DNA from: Deltaproteobacteria bacterium
GTDB lineage: Bacteria > Desulfobacterota > Syntrophia > Syntrophales > Smithellaceae
Length of the DNA stretch: 5,885 nucleotides
NCBI GenBank assembly: GCA_011046295.1
Contig: DSAV01000034.1
Coordinates: forward strand, 1-5,885
Reading direction: 5' to 3'
Position numbers and translations under genes: made by a program. Below the pieces are notes generated by a model that was given only the letters and a program-made list of their open reading frames with translations, did not search any database and was not told the origin of the DNA. Below are positions 1-5,860 of the stretch, piece by piece (position 1 is the stretch's first letter; every line of letters starts with the position of its first letter).

Positions 1-904
1 GGACGAAACAATTTTAAAAGAACTCGACATTCCCGCTTCCATGCTGCCTGAGGTAAAACCCTCCAGCTGTGTTTATGGCTCCGCGGACGCCAAAATTCTG
101 GGCGCGGAAATTCCCATTGGCGGAGACGCGGGTGACCAGCACGCTGCTCTTTTCGGCCAGGCCTGTTACAGCCCCGGCATGACCAAAAACACCTACGGCA
201 CGGGATGTTTCATGCTTATGATGACCGGCGAAAAACTTATTCATTCGAAAAACGGCCTGGTGACCACTATTGCCTGGGGAGTCAACGGCAAAGTGGAATA
301 CGCTCTGGAGGGAAGCATCTTTATCGCCGGCGCGGCGGTGCAGTGGCTGCGCGACAGCATGAAACTGATTCATGACTCCAAAGACAGCGAATATTTCGCC
401 ACGAAGACAGAAGATTCCCTGGGCGTCTACGTCGTGCCTGCTTTTGTCGGATTAGGCGCGCCCTACTGGGACATGTATGCCCGGGGTGCCATCTTGGGTT
501 TGACCCGCGGAACAACCAGAAATCATATTATCCGGGCGACATTGGAATCTATCGCGTATCAGACGCGGGATGTTCTTGACCTGATGCGTAATGAATGCGG
601 CATGGATCTTTGCGAACTGCGCGTTGACGGCGGCGCCTGCGCCAATGATTTTCTAATGCAGTTTCAGGCCGATATTCTCGGCATTCCGGTGGAAAGACCG
701 GAAATTATCGAAACTACTGCTCTGGGCGCCGCTTATCTGGCCGGACTGGCGACGGGTTTCTGGAAAGATCAATCCATGATCACCGAACGGCGGAAAGTGG
801 ACAGAAAATTTTTACCGGAAATGGATGCCGAAAAGAGAGAAAAACTTTACAAGAACTGGAAAAAGGCAGTCGGCCGTGCTATGCACTGGCAGGAAGATGA
901 ATAA
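1..904 (+). CDS. glpK: Glycerol kinase, C-terminal 300 residues (5' end outside window)
   Basis: ATP-dependent cytoplasmic kinase making sn-glycerol-3-phosphate from glycerol, the substrate of the dehydrogenase encoded just downstream. The reading frame is open from base 2, so the first ATG (base 41) is internal and roughly the N-terminal 40 percent of a protein of about 500 residues is missing. Visible FGGY-kinase features are GDAGDQHAALFGQ (the family's GDQQAALFGQ block), the nucleotide-binding NTYGTGCF loop, EGSIFIAGAAVQWLRD, GLGAPYWD, and the FGGY signature around GAILGLTRGTTRNHIIRATLE. The ATPase-domain block VDGGACANDFLMQFQAD and the late TTALGAAYLAGLATGFW segment follow. No frameshift is seen. 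The gene ends in TAA five bases before glpA, so it belongs to the same transcription unit. Family assignment is firm; the glycerol-binding N-terminal half cannot be checked here. Confidence 0.96.
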   Translation, partial: DETILKELDIPASMLPEVKPSSCVYGSADAKILGAEIPIGGDAGDQHAALFGQACYSPGMTKNTYGTGCFMLMMTGEKLIHSKNGLVTTIAWGVNGKVEYALEGSIFIAGAAVQWLRDSMKLIHDSKDSEYFATKTEDSLGVYVVPAFVGLGAPYWDMYARGAILGLTRGTTRNHIIRATLESIAYQTRDVLDLMRNECGMDLCELRVDGGACANDFLMQFQADILGIPVERPEIIETTALGAAYLAGLATGFWKDQSMITERRKVDRKFLPEMDAEKREKLYKNWKKAVGRAMHWQEDE

Positions 905-909
905 TTCCT

Positions 910-2412
910 ATGATTAAAACGGACGTGATTATCATCGGCGGCGGCGCTACCGGCTGCGGCATTGCCCGCGATTTGGCCCTGCGCGGTATTCCCCACTGCC
1001 TGATAGAAAAAGGCGATTTCGCCGCCGGAGCCACGGGCGCCTGTCACGGACTTTTGCACAGCGGCGGCCGCTACGTAGTATCAGATCCACAATCCGCGCG
1101 GGAATGTTACGATGAAAACATAATTCTCAGAAGAATCGGCGAAAAGTGCGTCGAGCGGACCGGCGGCCTTTTCGTGCGCCTTCCCGGCGATTCCAAGCTA
1201 TACCGCGAGCGTTTTCTGAAAAGCTGTGAACAAATAGGCATACCAACCCAAATTCTTTCCGCCAGCCGCGCTTTGGAGATGGTGCCCAATCTCAATCCGG
1301 AAATTGAAGAGGCCATAAAAGTCCCTGATTGTTCCATTGACCCCTTCCGCCTGTGCATGCTCAATATTGTTACTTCGCAAAAAAGAGACGGCATAATTTT
1401 TATCCGCCACAAAGTTACGGAAATTATAAAATCGCACGGACGCTGCGTGGGCGTTAAGGCCGCGGACCAGGTTTCCGGTGATATACGGGAAATCCACGGC
1501 AACATCATTATCAACGCCACCGGCGCATGGTCACATCTTGTCGCCTCTCTGGCCGGAAACGAAGTGCCGCTCACCCTTTCCAAGGGCAGCCTGGTCATTA
1601 CCAACCACCGTCTGACCAATATGGTCGTCAACAGGCTGCGTCCCTCGGCGGACGGAGACATTATCGTGCCCAACGAAGCGGTATGCCTGGCGGGAACAAC
1701 GTCGCTGCCGATAGAAGACCCGGATAAAACCAGAATTGAATCACATGAAGTCGATACCATTATCAGTGAAGCGGGGCGCATGATTCCCCATTTCAACGAA
1801 ACGCGCATCATCCGCGCCTTTTCCGGCGTGCGCCCGCTGCTTAAAGCTTCCAAGGCGGATAGCCGTGAAATTCCCCGCGGCTTTCAGATTATTAACCACG
1901 GCGACGGCATGTACAGTATTGTCGGCGGAAAGCTGACCACTTTTCGCCTGATGGCGGAAAAGATGGTCGACACGGTAATGGAGGCTTTCAATCTTAAAAA
2001 GCAGTGCGAAACAGCACATATACCGCTGGAGGGACAAGAAGAGCTCAGCGGTTATCCCCTTTCCAAAAGAATAGCTGATATGAAAGATATCGTCTGCGAA
2101 TGCGAACTTGTTTCCAAAAAAGAAGTGGAAAGAGTAATCGAGCAGACCGGCACGCGTTATGTCGGCGACATCTCGCACAGAACACGCCTGGGCATGGGGC
2201 CCTGCCAGGGTGGTTTTTGCACTTTCCGCGCGCTGGGAATCATGCATGAAAAAAGCATTATTTCTCCGGAGCAGTCGATGGACGCTCTGCGTGATTTTCT
2301 CCAGCGCCGTTTCCGCGGCATCAGGTATTGCCTCTGGGGCGACCAATTACGCGAAGAGCAGCTTGTGGAATACATCTATCTGGGAATTCTGGGCGTGGAG
2401 AAGAAACAGTGA
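910..2412 (+). CDS. glpA: Anaerobic glycerol-3-phosphate dehydrogenase, subunit A (FAD, BFD-like [2Fe-2S])
   Basis: Catalytic flavoprotein subunit of the GlpABC complex, oxidising sn-glycerol-3-phosphate to dihydroxyacetone phosphate at the cytoplasmic face of the membrane. The 500-residue protein begins with a DAO-type FAD-binding fold: beta strand DVIIIGGGATGCGIA (GxGxxG at residues 10-15) with the ribose-binding acid E33, followed by GATGACHGLLHSGGRY (40-55), typical of GlpA/GlpD. INATGAW (201-207) and GGKLTTFRLMAEK (339-351) are further family blocks. The C-terminal BFD-like domain carries four cysteines, C396, C398, C432 and C437 (CEC...CQGGFC), expected to hold a [2Fe-2S] cluster; this tail separates GlpA from GlpD. 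Length is slightly below the roughly 540 residues of the E. coli protein. The start at ATG 910 puts the FAD strand at the N-terminus as expected. The only upstream purine run is AGGAAG at 891-896, 13 nt away, so reinitiation after glpK may help. Confidence 0.96.
   Translation: MIKTDVIIIGGGATGCGIARDLALRGIPHCLIEKGDFAAGATGACHGLLHSGGRYVVSDPQSARECYDENIILRRIGEKCVERTGGLFVRLPGDSKLYRERFLKSCEQIGIPTQILSASRALEMVPNLNPEIEEAIKVPDCSIDPFRLCMLNIVTSQKRDGIIFIRHKVTEIIKSHGRCVGVKAADQVSGDIREIHGNIIINATGAWSHLVASLAGNEVPLTLSKGSLVITNHRLTNMVVNRLRPSADGDIIVPNEAVCLAGTTSLPIEDPDKTRIESHEVDTIISEAGRMIPHFNETRIIRAFSGVRPLLKASKADSREIPRGFQIINHGDGMYSIVGGKLTTFRLMAEKMVDTVMEAFNLKKQCETAHIPLEGQEELSGYPLSKRIADMKDIVCECELVSKKEVERVIEQTGTRYVGDISHRTRLGMGPCQGGFCTFRALGIMHEKSIISPEQSMDALRDFLQRRFRGIRYCLWGDQLREEQLVEYIYLGILGVEKKQ
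2397..2400 (+). promoter_or_regulatory. Ribosome binding site fixing the glpB GTG start
   Basis: GGAG lies 8 nt before GTG 2409, inside the end of glpA. It supports the GTG start over the upstream ATG at 2328, whose extra 27 residues are only the glpA end read in another frame. Confidence 0.75.
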
Positions 2413-3605
2413 GTGTTATTGAATACGATGTCATTATCATCGGGGCGGGGGTCGCGGGATTGACGGCAGGCGCCAGGCTTGCCGAAGACGGTTACCGTGT
2501 CGCTCTGGTTACCAAAGGAGAACCTACCGCGTGCCTTTCCACCGGCTGCATAGATGTCTGTTCTCTGGATCACGATCCCATGCACGCCATCAGCCATCTT
2601 CCGGAAGAGCATCCTTATCATCTTACAGCGCGCGCTTCTATCCGTGGAGCGCTGGACAGATTCAAATCGTCTTTGAATGAAATAGGCGCTCAATACACGG
2701 GCACTCTGGAAAATAACCGCTACATACTTTCCGCGCTGGGCACCTACAAGACCACCTGCCTGACGCCGGTGACCATGTCGGCCGTGCCGCAAAACGACGA
2801 TGAGGATATTCACATTATCACTTTTTCCGGTCTGAAGGATTTCTACCCCAGTTATATTATCTCCCGGCGAAAAAACTCATCTTCTTCCATTTACGACGCG
2901 GGCGCTTCTACCACCATGGGGCTGGCGGCAAATTTCGAACAGGAAGAATTTCTCGAAAATTTTATCGTCTGGCTGGAAAAGCAAAATATCCGAGAAAGTA
3001 AAATAGCCTTTCCCGCCGTGCTCGGCCTGGAATCAGCGGCGAAAATAGCGCAGAAAATTCAGAACCGTTTAGGGCGGAAAGTTTTTGAAATCCCGACCAT
3101 CCCGCCTTCCATGCCCGGCAGAAGATTATTCAACGCGCTGAAGCATTATTTCAGAAAAAAGGGCGGCACAATTTACTGGAGCTGGCCGGTAAGCGGCGTG
3201 GAAAAATCAGGCAATATTATCGAGGCGGTTATCACGCCTTCAGAAGGAAGACCCAACAGCCTCAACGCGAAGGCTTTTGTTCTGGGCACAGGATCATTCG
3301 TAGGGGGCGGACTTACCGCCGGACGCAGCAAAATCACGGAAATTGTTTTTGACCTGCCCGTGCATACTCCCGGCTCGCGTGATGACTGGTTCGACAATGA
3401 TTATTTTTCCATTAATCACGGCATCGGAACAGCGGGAATTATCGCGGACGCTTCTTTCCGGCCCAAAGAATCCCCATGGGAAAACATTTTTGTCTGCGGC
3501 AGCATTCTGGCGCACACAAAAATATTGAAGTACGGCTGCGGGCACGGGCTGGCGGTGGTCACAGGGCATGCGGCGGCCAAAGCATGCGCGGAGTATATAA
3601 GATGA
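2409..3605 (+). CDS. glpB: Anaerobic glycerol-3-phosphate dehydrogenase, subunit B
   Basis: Second flavoprotein subunit of GlpABC; in the characterised enterobacterial enzyme it is the FMN-associated subunit that relays electrons from GlpA toward GlpC. From GTG 2409 the product is 398 residues, starting MSVIEYDVIIIGAGVAGLTAG with the dinucleotide-binding GxGxxG at residues 12-17. Other GlpB-like blocks are FSGLKDFYP (139-147), TIPPSMPGRRLFNAL (230-244), VLGTGSFVGGGL (291-302) and the C-terminal FVCGSILAH...GCGHGLAVVTGHAAAKA (361-392), which resembles the family's closing flavin-binding segment. GTG is chosen because it overlaps the glpA stop in GTGA, has GGAG 8 nt upstream and gives the right N-terminus. 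Six cysteines occur (C42, C47, C51, C117, C363, C377), with three clustered near the N-terminus, but no recognised Fe-S motif. The end overlaps glpC by 4 nt. Confidence 0.93.
   Translation: MSVIEYDVIIIGAGVAGLTAGARLAEDGYRVALVTKGEPTACLSTGCIDVCSLDHDPMHAISHLPEEHPYHLTARASIRGALDRFKSSLNEIGAQYTGTLENNRYILSALGTYKTTCLTPVTMSAVPQNDDEDIHIITFSGLKDFYPSYIISRRKNSSSSIYDAGASTTMGLAANFEQEEFLENFIVWLEKQNIRESKIAFPAVLGLESAAKIAQKIQNRLGRKVFEIPTIPPSMPGRRLFNALKHYFRKKGGTIYWSWPVSGVEKSGNIIEAVITPSEGRPNSLNAKAFVLGTGSFVGGGLTAGRSKITEIVFDLPVHTPGSRDDWFDNDYFSINHGIGTAGIIADASFRPKESPWENIFVCGSILAHTKILKYGCGHGLAVVTGHAAAKACAEYIR
3590..3593 (+). promoter_or_regulatory. Ribosome binding site fixing the glpC start
   Basis: GGAG lies 8 nt before ATG 3602, the same spacing as for glpB. 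It supports the short start over the upstream ATG at 3476, whose extra 42 residues are glpB sequence read out of frame. Confidence 0.75.
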
Positions 3606-4789
3606 AATTCGAGCGCTGCATACGTTGCACAATCTGCGTGGAAAACTGCCCCGTATTCAGGGTTAATCCCGAATTTCCCGGCCCCAAGCAGTCCGGGCCG
3701 GACGCGCAGCGTTTCCGCGCGGAAAAAGAAAAATCCGTTGACGACTGGGTGCTTTTATGCAGCCAGTGCCGCCGCTGTGACATGGCCTGCCCATGCGGCG
3801 TGGAGCCGGCGCAGATTATCCTGCGCGCGCAGCAAAAATACGGGATGGAGCATCCGCGTTCGCTGGCGCATCTGCTTTTTGCCAATAACTATTATTTAAG
3901 CGCTCTAGGATCGCTTACCGCCCCGGTGGCCAATAAAGTGGCCACGACGAAAATCGGCAAAAAAATATTTCACGCCATGGGCATAACCACCTATATTCCT
4001 TTTCCCCAATTCAGCTTCCATACCATGAAAAGCGCGAAGAGAAAGAAGGGCAAATCCGCGAAGAAGGTGGCCTTTTTTTACGGCTGTTTCATTAATTTTT
4101 ACCGCCCTGATATCGGCAGAAAAATAATCCGGCTTCTGGAATCATTTGACGTGGATGTCGTCCTGCCTGAGCAATGGTGTTGCGGCCTGCCCGCGCTGGG
4201 CAACGGCAATCTGGCGCTCGCGCGCTACTTCGCGCAAAAAAACGCCGCGTCTCTGACAAACTACATCGATGCGGGTTACGATGTTGTTTATACCTGCACT
4301 TCCTGCGGCCTGTGTCTGCTGCACGATTATCCGGGCGTTCTGGAAATCCCGCAGGCCAAGAAAATCGCCGGGAGCACCTACGACCTGCATGAATACATTG
4401 TCAAGCTTATTGATGACGGACATATAGATCAGCCGCGTTTTACCGAGGTGCCGCGTAAAATCGCATATCACATCCCCTGTCACCTGCGCGCGCTGGGTAT
4501 CGGCTATCCGGCGACAAAAATCATGGACCTCATTCCCGGCCTGGAATATGAAATATTCGACGATACCTGCTGCGGGCTAAACGGCAGCTACGGCTTTAAA
4601 AAGAAAAACGAACCTACGGCGGTGCAGTTGGGAAACAGGGCGGTATCGCTCATAAAAAAATCAGGCGCGGAAAATATTATGGCGGATTGCGGCTCCTGCC
4701 GCATGCAGCTGGGCGGTTTATCGGGGATGGACGCGCTGGATCCGGCGGAGGTTATCTGCCAATCACTGGGCATCACCGGCGAGCGATAG
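3602..4789 (+). CDS. glpC: Anaerobic glycerol-3-phosphate dehydrogenase, subunit C (Fe-S, CCG domains)
   Basis: Iron-sulfur, membrane-associated subunit that passes electrons from GlpAB to the quinone pool. The 395-residue product matches the roughly 396 residues of E. coli GlpC. It opens with two ferredoxin-like motifs of CxxCxxCxxxCP type: C6, C9, C12, C16 and C53, C56, C59, C63. A lysine-rich linker (about 143-155) leads to two CCG domains of the HdrB/GlpC/GlcF type. The first uses C162, C193-C194-G and C232/C235; the second C293, C323-C324-G and C363/C366. No hydrophobic stretch long enough for a transmembrane helix is evident, so membrane contact is probably peripheral. The start ATG 3602 overlaps the glpB stop in ATGA. 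HdrB- or GlcF-type proteins share these modules, but operon order and the FYGCFINFYRPDIG and YGFKKKNEPTA blocks specify GlpC. Confidence 0.95.
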   Translation: MKFERCIRCTICVENCPVFRVNPEFPGPKQSGPDAQRFRAEKEKSVDDWVLLCSQCRRCDMACPCGVEPAQIILRAQQKYGMEHPRSLAHLLFANNYYLSALGSLTAPVANKVATTKIGKKIFHAMGITTYIPFPQFSFHTMKSAKRKKGKSAKKVAFFYGCFINFYRPDIGRKIIRLLESFDVDVVLPEQWCCGLPALGNGNLALARYFAQKNAASLTNYIDAGYDVVYTCTSCGLCLLHDYPGVLEIPQAKKIAGSTYDLHEYIVKLIDDGHIDQPRFTEVPRKIAYHIPCHLRALGIGYPATKIMDLIPGLEYEIFDDTCCGLNGSYGFKKKNEPTAVQLGNRAVSLIKKSGAENIMADCGSCRMQLGGLSGMDALDPAEVICQSLGITGER

Positions 4790-4815
4790 ACGCTATCGAT
4801 TTTTATCTTTTTTTT
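4784..4815 (+). terminator. Candidate intrinsic terminator at the glpC end
   Basis: CGATAG (4784-4789) and CTATCG (4793-4798) form a perfect 6-bp stem around the loop ACG. A T-rich tract follows at 4800-4815, with T8 at 4808-4815. The stem has only three G-C pairs and an A interrupts the first T run, so strength is uncertain. The T tract is the antisense of the lysine-rich C-terminal codons of the convergent gene. On the minus strand the stem has no T tract after it. Confidence 0.45.
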
Positions 4816-5227
4816 CTTCTCCTTCTTTTAATTTCAGCTCGATATCATCGAGAACATCGGCAAGTTTTTCTGCTTTATCAACCACAACCGTGGAGTCTCC
4901 CTGCGCTCCCCCCTGAGCGGCAGGCCTGACCAGGGCGGATTTTCTTGTTTTGTTTATCTGCCAGGATTCTCCGGAAGAAAAAATAACCCAGTTACCCAGT
5001 TCGAACTGAATATCACGCACATGGGGCAAGGCGCCGATTTCCCGGACAATCGATTCAATTTCCCCGGTGCTGTAATCACCATCCGGCCGTGCCAGTTCGC
5101 CGTATAGATAAACCGTCGAGCCCATAAAAGAATAATCTATTTTCGAAAGGTCCGCGTCATGGCGCGCGAAAATCATTCTGACTTTCCGGTTAACCTCATA
5201 GCGCGATACCTCTTTGTCCGGCGGCAT
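4793..5227 (-). CDS. Small charged protein with BON-like domain, function unknown
   Basis: A 144-residue protein not recognisable as a named family. Residues 8-82 read as a BON-like alpha-beta module: helix YEVNRKVRMIFARHDAD, strand KIDYSFMGSTVYLYGEL with the typical hydrophobic-strand-then-G pattern, helix TGEIESIVREIGALPHV, then strand VRDIQFELGNWVIF. This follows the BON order in which a 'lpgVrdV' turn precedes the last strand. BON domains often bind lipids or protein partners and are usually exported, but no signal peptide or membrane segment is seen here, so a cytoplasmic location is inferred. Residues 83-116 are a Ser/Gly/Ala-rich linker and 117-144 a highly charged Glu/Lys/Asp helix-like tail. 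ATG 5227 is preceded by AGGAGGG four bases upstream, a short spacing. It converges on glpC with a 3-nt gap, so is probably not part of the glycerol operon. The BON call is moderate; the gene is likely real. Confidence 0.8.
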   Translation of the reverse strand: MPPDKEVSRYEVNRKVRMIFARHDADLSKIDYSFMGSTVYLYGELARPDGDYSTGEIESIVREIGALPHVRDIQFELGNWVIFSSGESWQINKTRKSALVRPAAQGGAQGDSTVVVDKAEKLADVLDDIELKLKEGEEKKDKNR

Positions 5228-5231
5228 ATTA

Positions 5232-5238
5232 CCCTCCT
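5232..5238 (-). promoter_or_regulatory. Strong ribosome binding site of the BON-like gene
   Basis: On the minus strand AGGAGGG precedes ATG 5227 with a spacer of only 4 nt (TAAT). The match to the anti-SD sequence is strong and the spacing is tight. No other Met occurs before residue 18, so this fixes the start. Confidence 0.75.
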
Positions 5239-5245
5239 GGCATTA

Positions 5246-5275
5246 AAAATACTTTAAATCATTGATAAATGTCAA
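5246..5275 (-). promoter_or_regulatory. Candidate sigma70-type promoter for the BON-like gene
   Basis: On the minus strand a perfect TTGACA -35 box lies at 5275-5270 and TATTTT, a weaker -10 box, at 5251-5246, separated by 18 bp. Transcription would start near 5239, giving a leader of only about a dozen bases with the ribosome binding site almost at its 5' end. Confidence 0.5.
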
Positions 5276-5295
5276 GAACTCGAAGACGGCGAACA

Positions 5296-5325
5296 TTGTC
5301 TTCACCGCCTGAATTATGTTATAGT
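5296..5325 (+). promoter_or_regulatory. Candidate promoter for the TIGR04076-type gene
   Basis: TTGTCT (5296-5301) and TATAGT (5320-5325) are separated by 18 bp and would place a start near 5332, about 60 nt before the ATG at 5393. Both boxes are imperfect. The -10 lies between the arms of the inverted repeat 5302-5335, so a protein binding that repeat would cover the promoter. Confidence 0.35.
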
Positions 5326-5335
5326 AAGGCGGTGA
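5302..5335. repeat. 9-bp perfect inverted repeat in the divergent control region
   Basis: TCACCGCCT (5302-5310) and AGGCGGTGA (5327-5335) are exact reverse complements separated by 16 bp of A+T-rich sequence. The arm centres are 25 bp apart, so both arms could face similarly on the helix. Position between two divergent genes and over a candidate -10 box suggests an operator; a hairpin with a 16-nt loop is less likely. The binding protein, if any, is unknown. Confidence 0.5.
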
Positions 5336-5344
5336 CGCGCCTTA
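5325..5344. repeat. Second inverted repeat sharing an arm with the first
   Basis: TAAGGCG (5325-5331) and CGCCTTA (5338-5344) form a 7-bp stem with a 6-nt loop. The left arm overlaps the right arm of the 5302-5335 repeat, so the two structures cannot form together in one molecule. No T tract follows, so this is not an intrinsic terminator. Confidence 0.4.
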
Positions 5345-5376
5345 AAGAACAATTACAGGACGTAGTCAAAAAAATT

Positions 5377-5384
5377 AAAGGAGG
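5377..5384 (+). promoter_or_regulatory. Strong ribosome binding site of the TIGR04076-type gene
   Basis: AAAGGAGG ends 8 nt before ATG 5393, close to the ideal match and spacing. An in-frame TAG at 5363-5365 excludes any start further upstream. Confidence 0.85.
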
Positions 5385-5392
5385 CGGGGAAA

Positions 5393-5665
5393 ATGTTTGA
5401 TGTCAGATGCAGCGTCAAATCAGTTAAGGGTTTTTGTTCTGCCGGTTACAAAGTAGGCGACCATTTCTTCATTAAAAACGGCGTCATGCTGGAAGCGGGG
5501 GAACCGAAAGGACTTTGCATCTACGCCGTGGGCGGATTATTGCCGTATCTTACGGCTTACTGCAGACAGACGCCGGATGGCGACTGGATTAACAACAAAA
5601 AAGAGCTGCAATGTCCCGACAACGACAACGCCGTAATCTTCTCGCTGGAAAGAATCAAAAAATAG
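5393..5665 (+). CDS. Small TIGR04076-type protein, function unknown
   Basis: A 90-residue soluble protein whose pattern fits the uncharacterised TIGR04076 family: an N-terminal strand MFDVRCSVKSVKG, the segment FCSAGYKVGDHFFIKNG (14-30, the family's C..gyKvGD block), GLCIYAVGGLLPYL (40-53, the C-x-x-A...llP block), and the closing ELQCPDNDNAVIFSLERI (71-88, CpD followed by a strand). Cysteines are C6, C15, C42, C57 and C74; C15, C42 and C74 are those I expect to be conserved, and could serve metal binding or redox, which is inference. No signal peptide or membrane segment. The family is common in strict anaerobes but no role is established. The gene has its own strong ribosome binding site and diverges from the BON-like gene, separated by 165 nt. 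No downstream gene or obvious terminator follows within the window. Confidence 0.82.
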   Translation: MFDVRCSVKSVKGFCSAGYKVGDHFFIKNGVMLEAGEPKGLCIYAVGGLLPYLTAYCRQTPDGDWINNKKELQCPDNDNAVIFSLERIKK

Positions 5666-5719
5666 CAGGAGTAAGGACAGACAAATTCATTACACCGCAT
5701 CAGGTAACGCAGCGCCGGC

Positions 5720-5804
5720 CTTCACGCTTCACGCTTTACTGGATACGAGACCCGCTTCACGCCTTCCGTCTTAAGTCTTAGGTTTTAGGCCTTCAGCCTT
5801 GTAT
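5720..5804. repeat. Degenerate tandem heptanucleotide array
   Basis: Twelve consecutive 7-bp units can be laid out. CTTCACG occurs at 5720, 5727 and 5755, and CTTTACT at 5734. Two diverged units at 5741 and 5748 keep the 7-bp phase. After one extra C at 5762 the register resumes with CTTCCGT (5763), CTTAAGT (5770), CTTAGGT (5777), TTTAGGC (5784), CTTCAGC (5791) and CTTGTAT (5798). The T at the second and third positions is nearly constant while the other positions drift. Units are much too short for CRISPR, and no coding frame runs through the array. Confidence 0.65.
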
Positions 5805-5823
5805 ATTAACTCCATGTTTAGTA

Positions 5824-5860
5824 ACCATCGATATGTTAGAAGATCGTAACACATGATGGT
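5824..5860. repeat. Imperfect long hairpin near the window edge
   Basis: ACCATC (5824-5829) pairs with GATGGT (5855-5860). After a bulged G5830, AT (5831-5832) pairs with AT (5853-5854). An A-C mismatch follows, then TGTTA (5834-5838) pairs with TAACA (5847-5851) around an 8-nt loop. That gives 13 base pairs with one bulge and one mismatch. No T tract follows directly, so it does not look like an intrinsic terminator. It could be a mobile-element end or a protein site; this cannot be decided here. Confidence 0.45.

Noticed and set aside
1107..1853. A 248-codon open frame on the minus strand inside glpA
   Set aside because: It is entirely antisense to a clearly conserved GlpA sequence, has no recognisable motif, and shows the composition expected of a shadow frame.
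2328..2408. Upstream ATG start for glpB at 2328
   Set aside because: The added residues are glpA codons read out of frame, and the GxGxxG strand would be displaced from the N-terminus. GTG 2409 has a good ribosome binding site and an overlap with the glpA stop.
3476..3601. Upstream ATG start for glpC at 3476
   Set aside because: The extra 42 residues are the antiphase reading of the conserved glpB C-terminus; ATG 3602 is preceded by GGAG and begins the first ferredoxin motif at the usual distance.
5269..5400. A 43-codon plus-strand frame from ATG 5269
   Set aside because: No ribosome binding site precedes ATG 5269, the first half is arginine/serine-rich sequence over promoter elements, and the length is within chance. 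Only the shorter GTG 5332 portion is kept as a weak finding.
5787..5799. AGGC-CTTCA-GCCT as a terminator hairpin
   Set aside because: The stem is only 4 bp and is followed by just two T residues; it follows from the heptamer units rather than being a separate signal.
5720..5804. CRISPR array
   Set aside because: The units are 7 bp and contiguous, with no repeats of 20 bp or more, no spacers and no cas genes.
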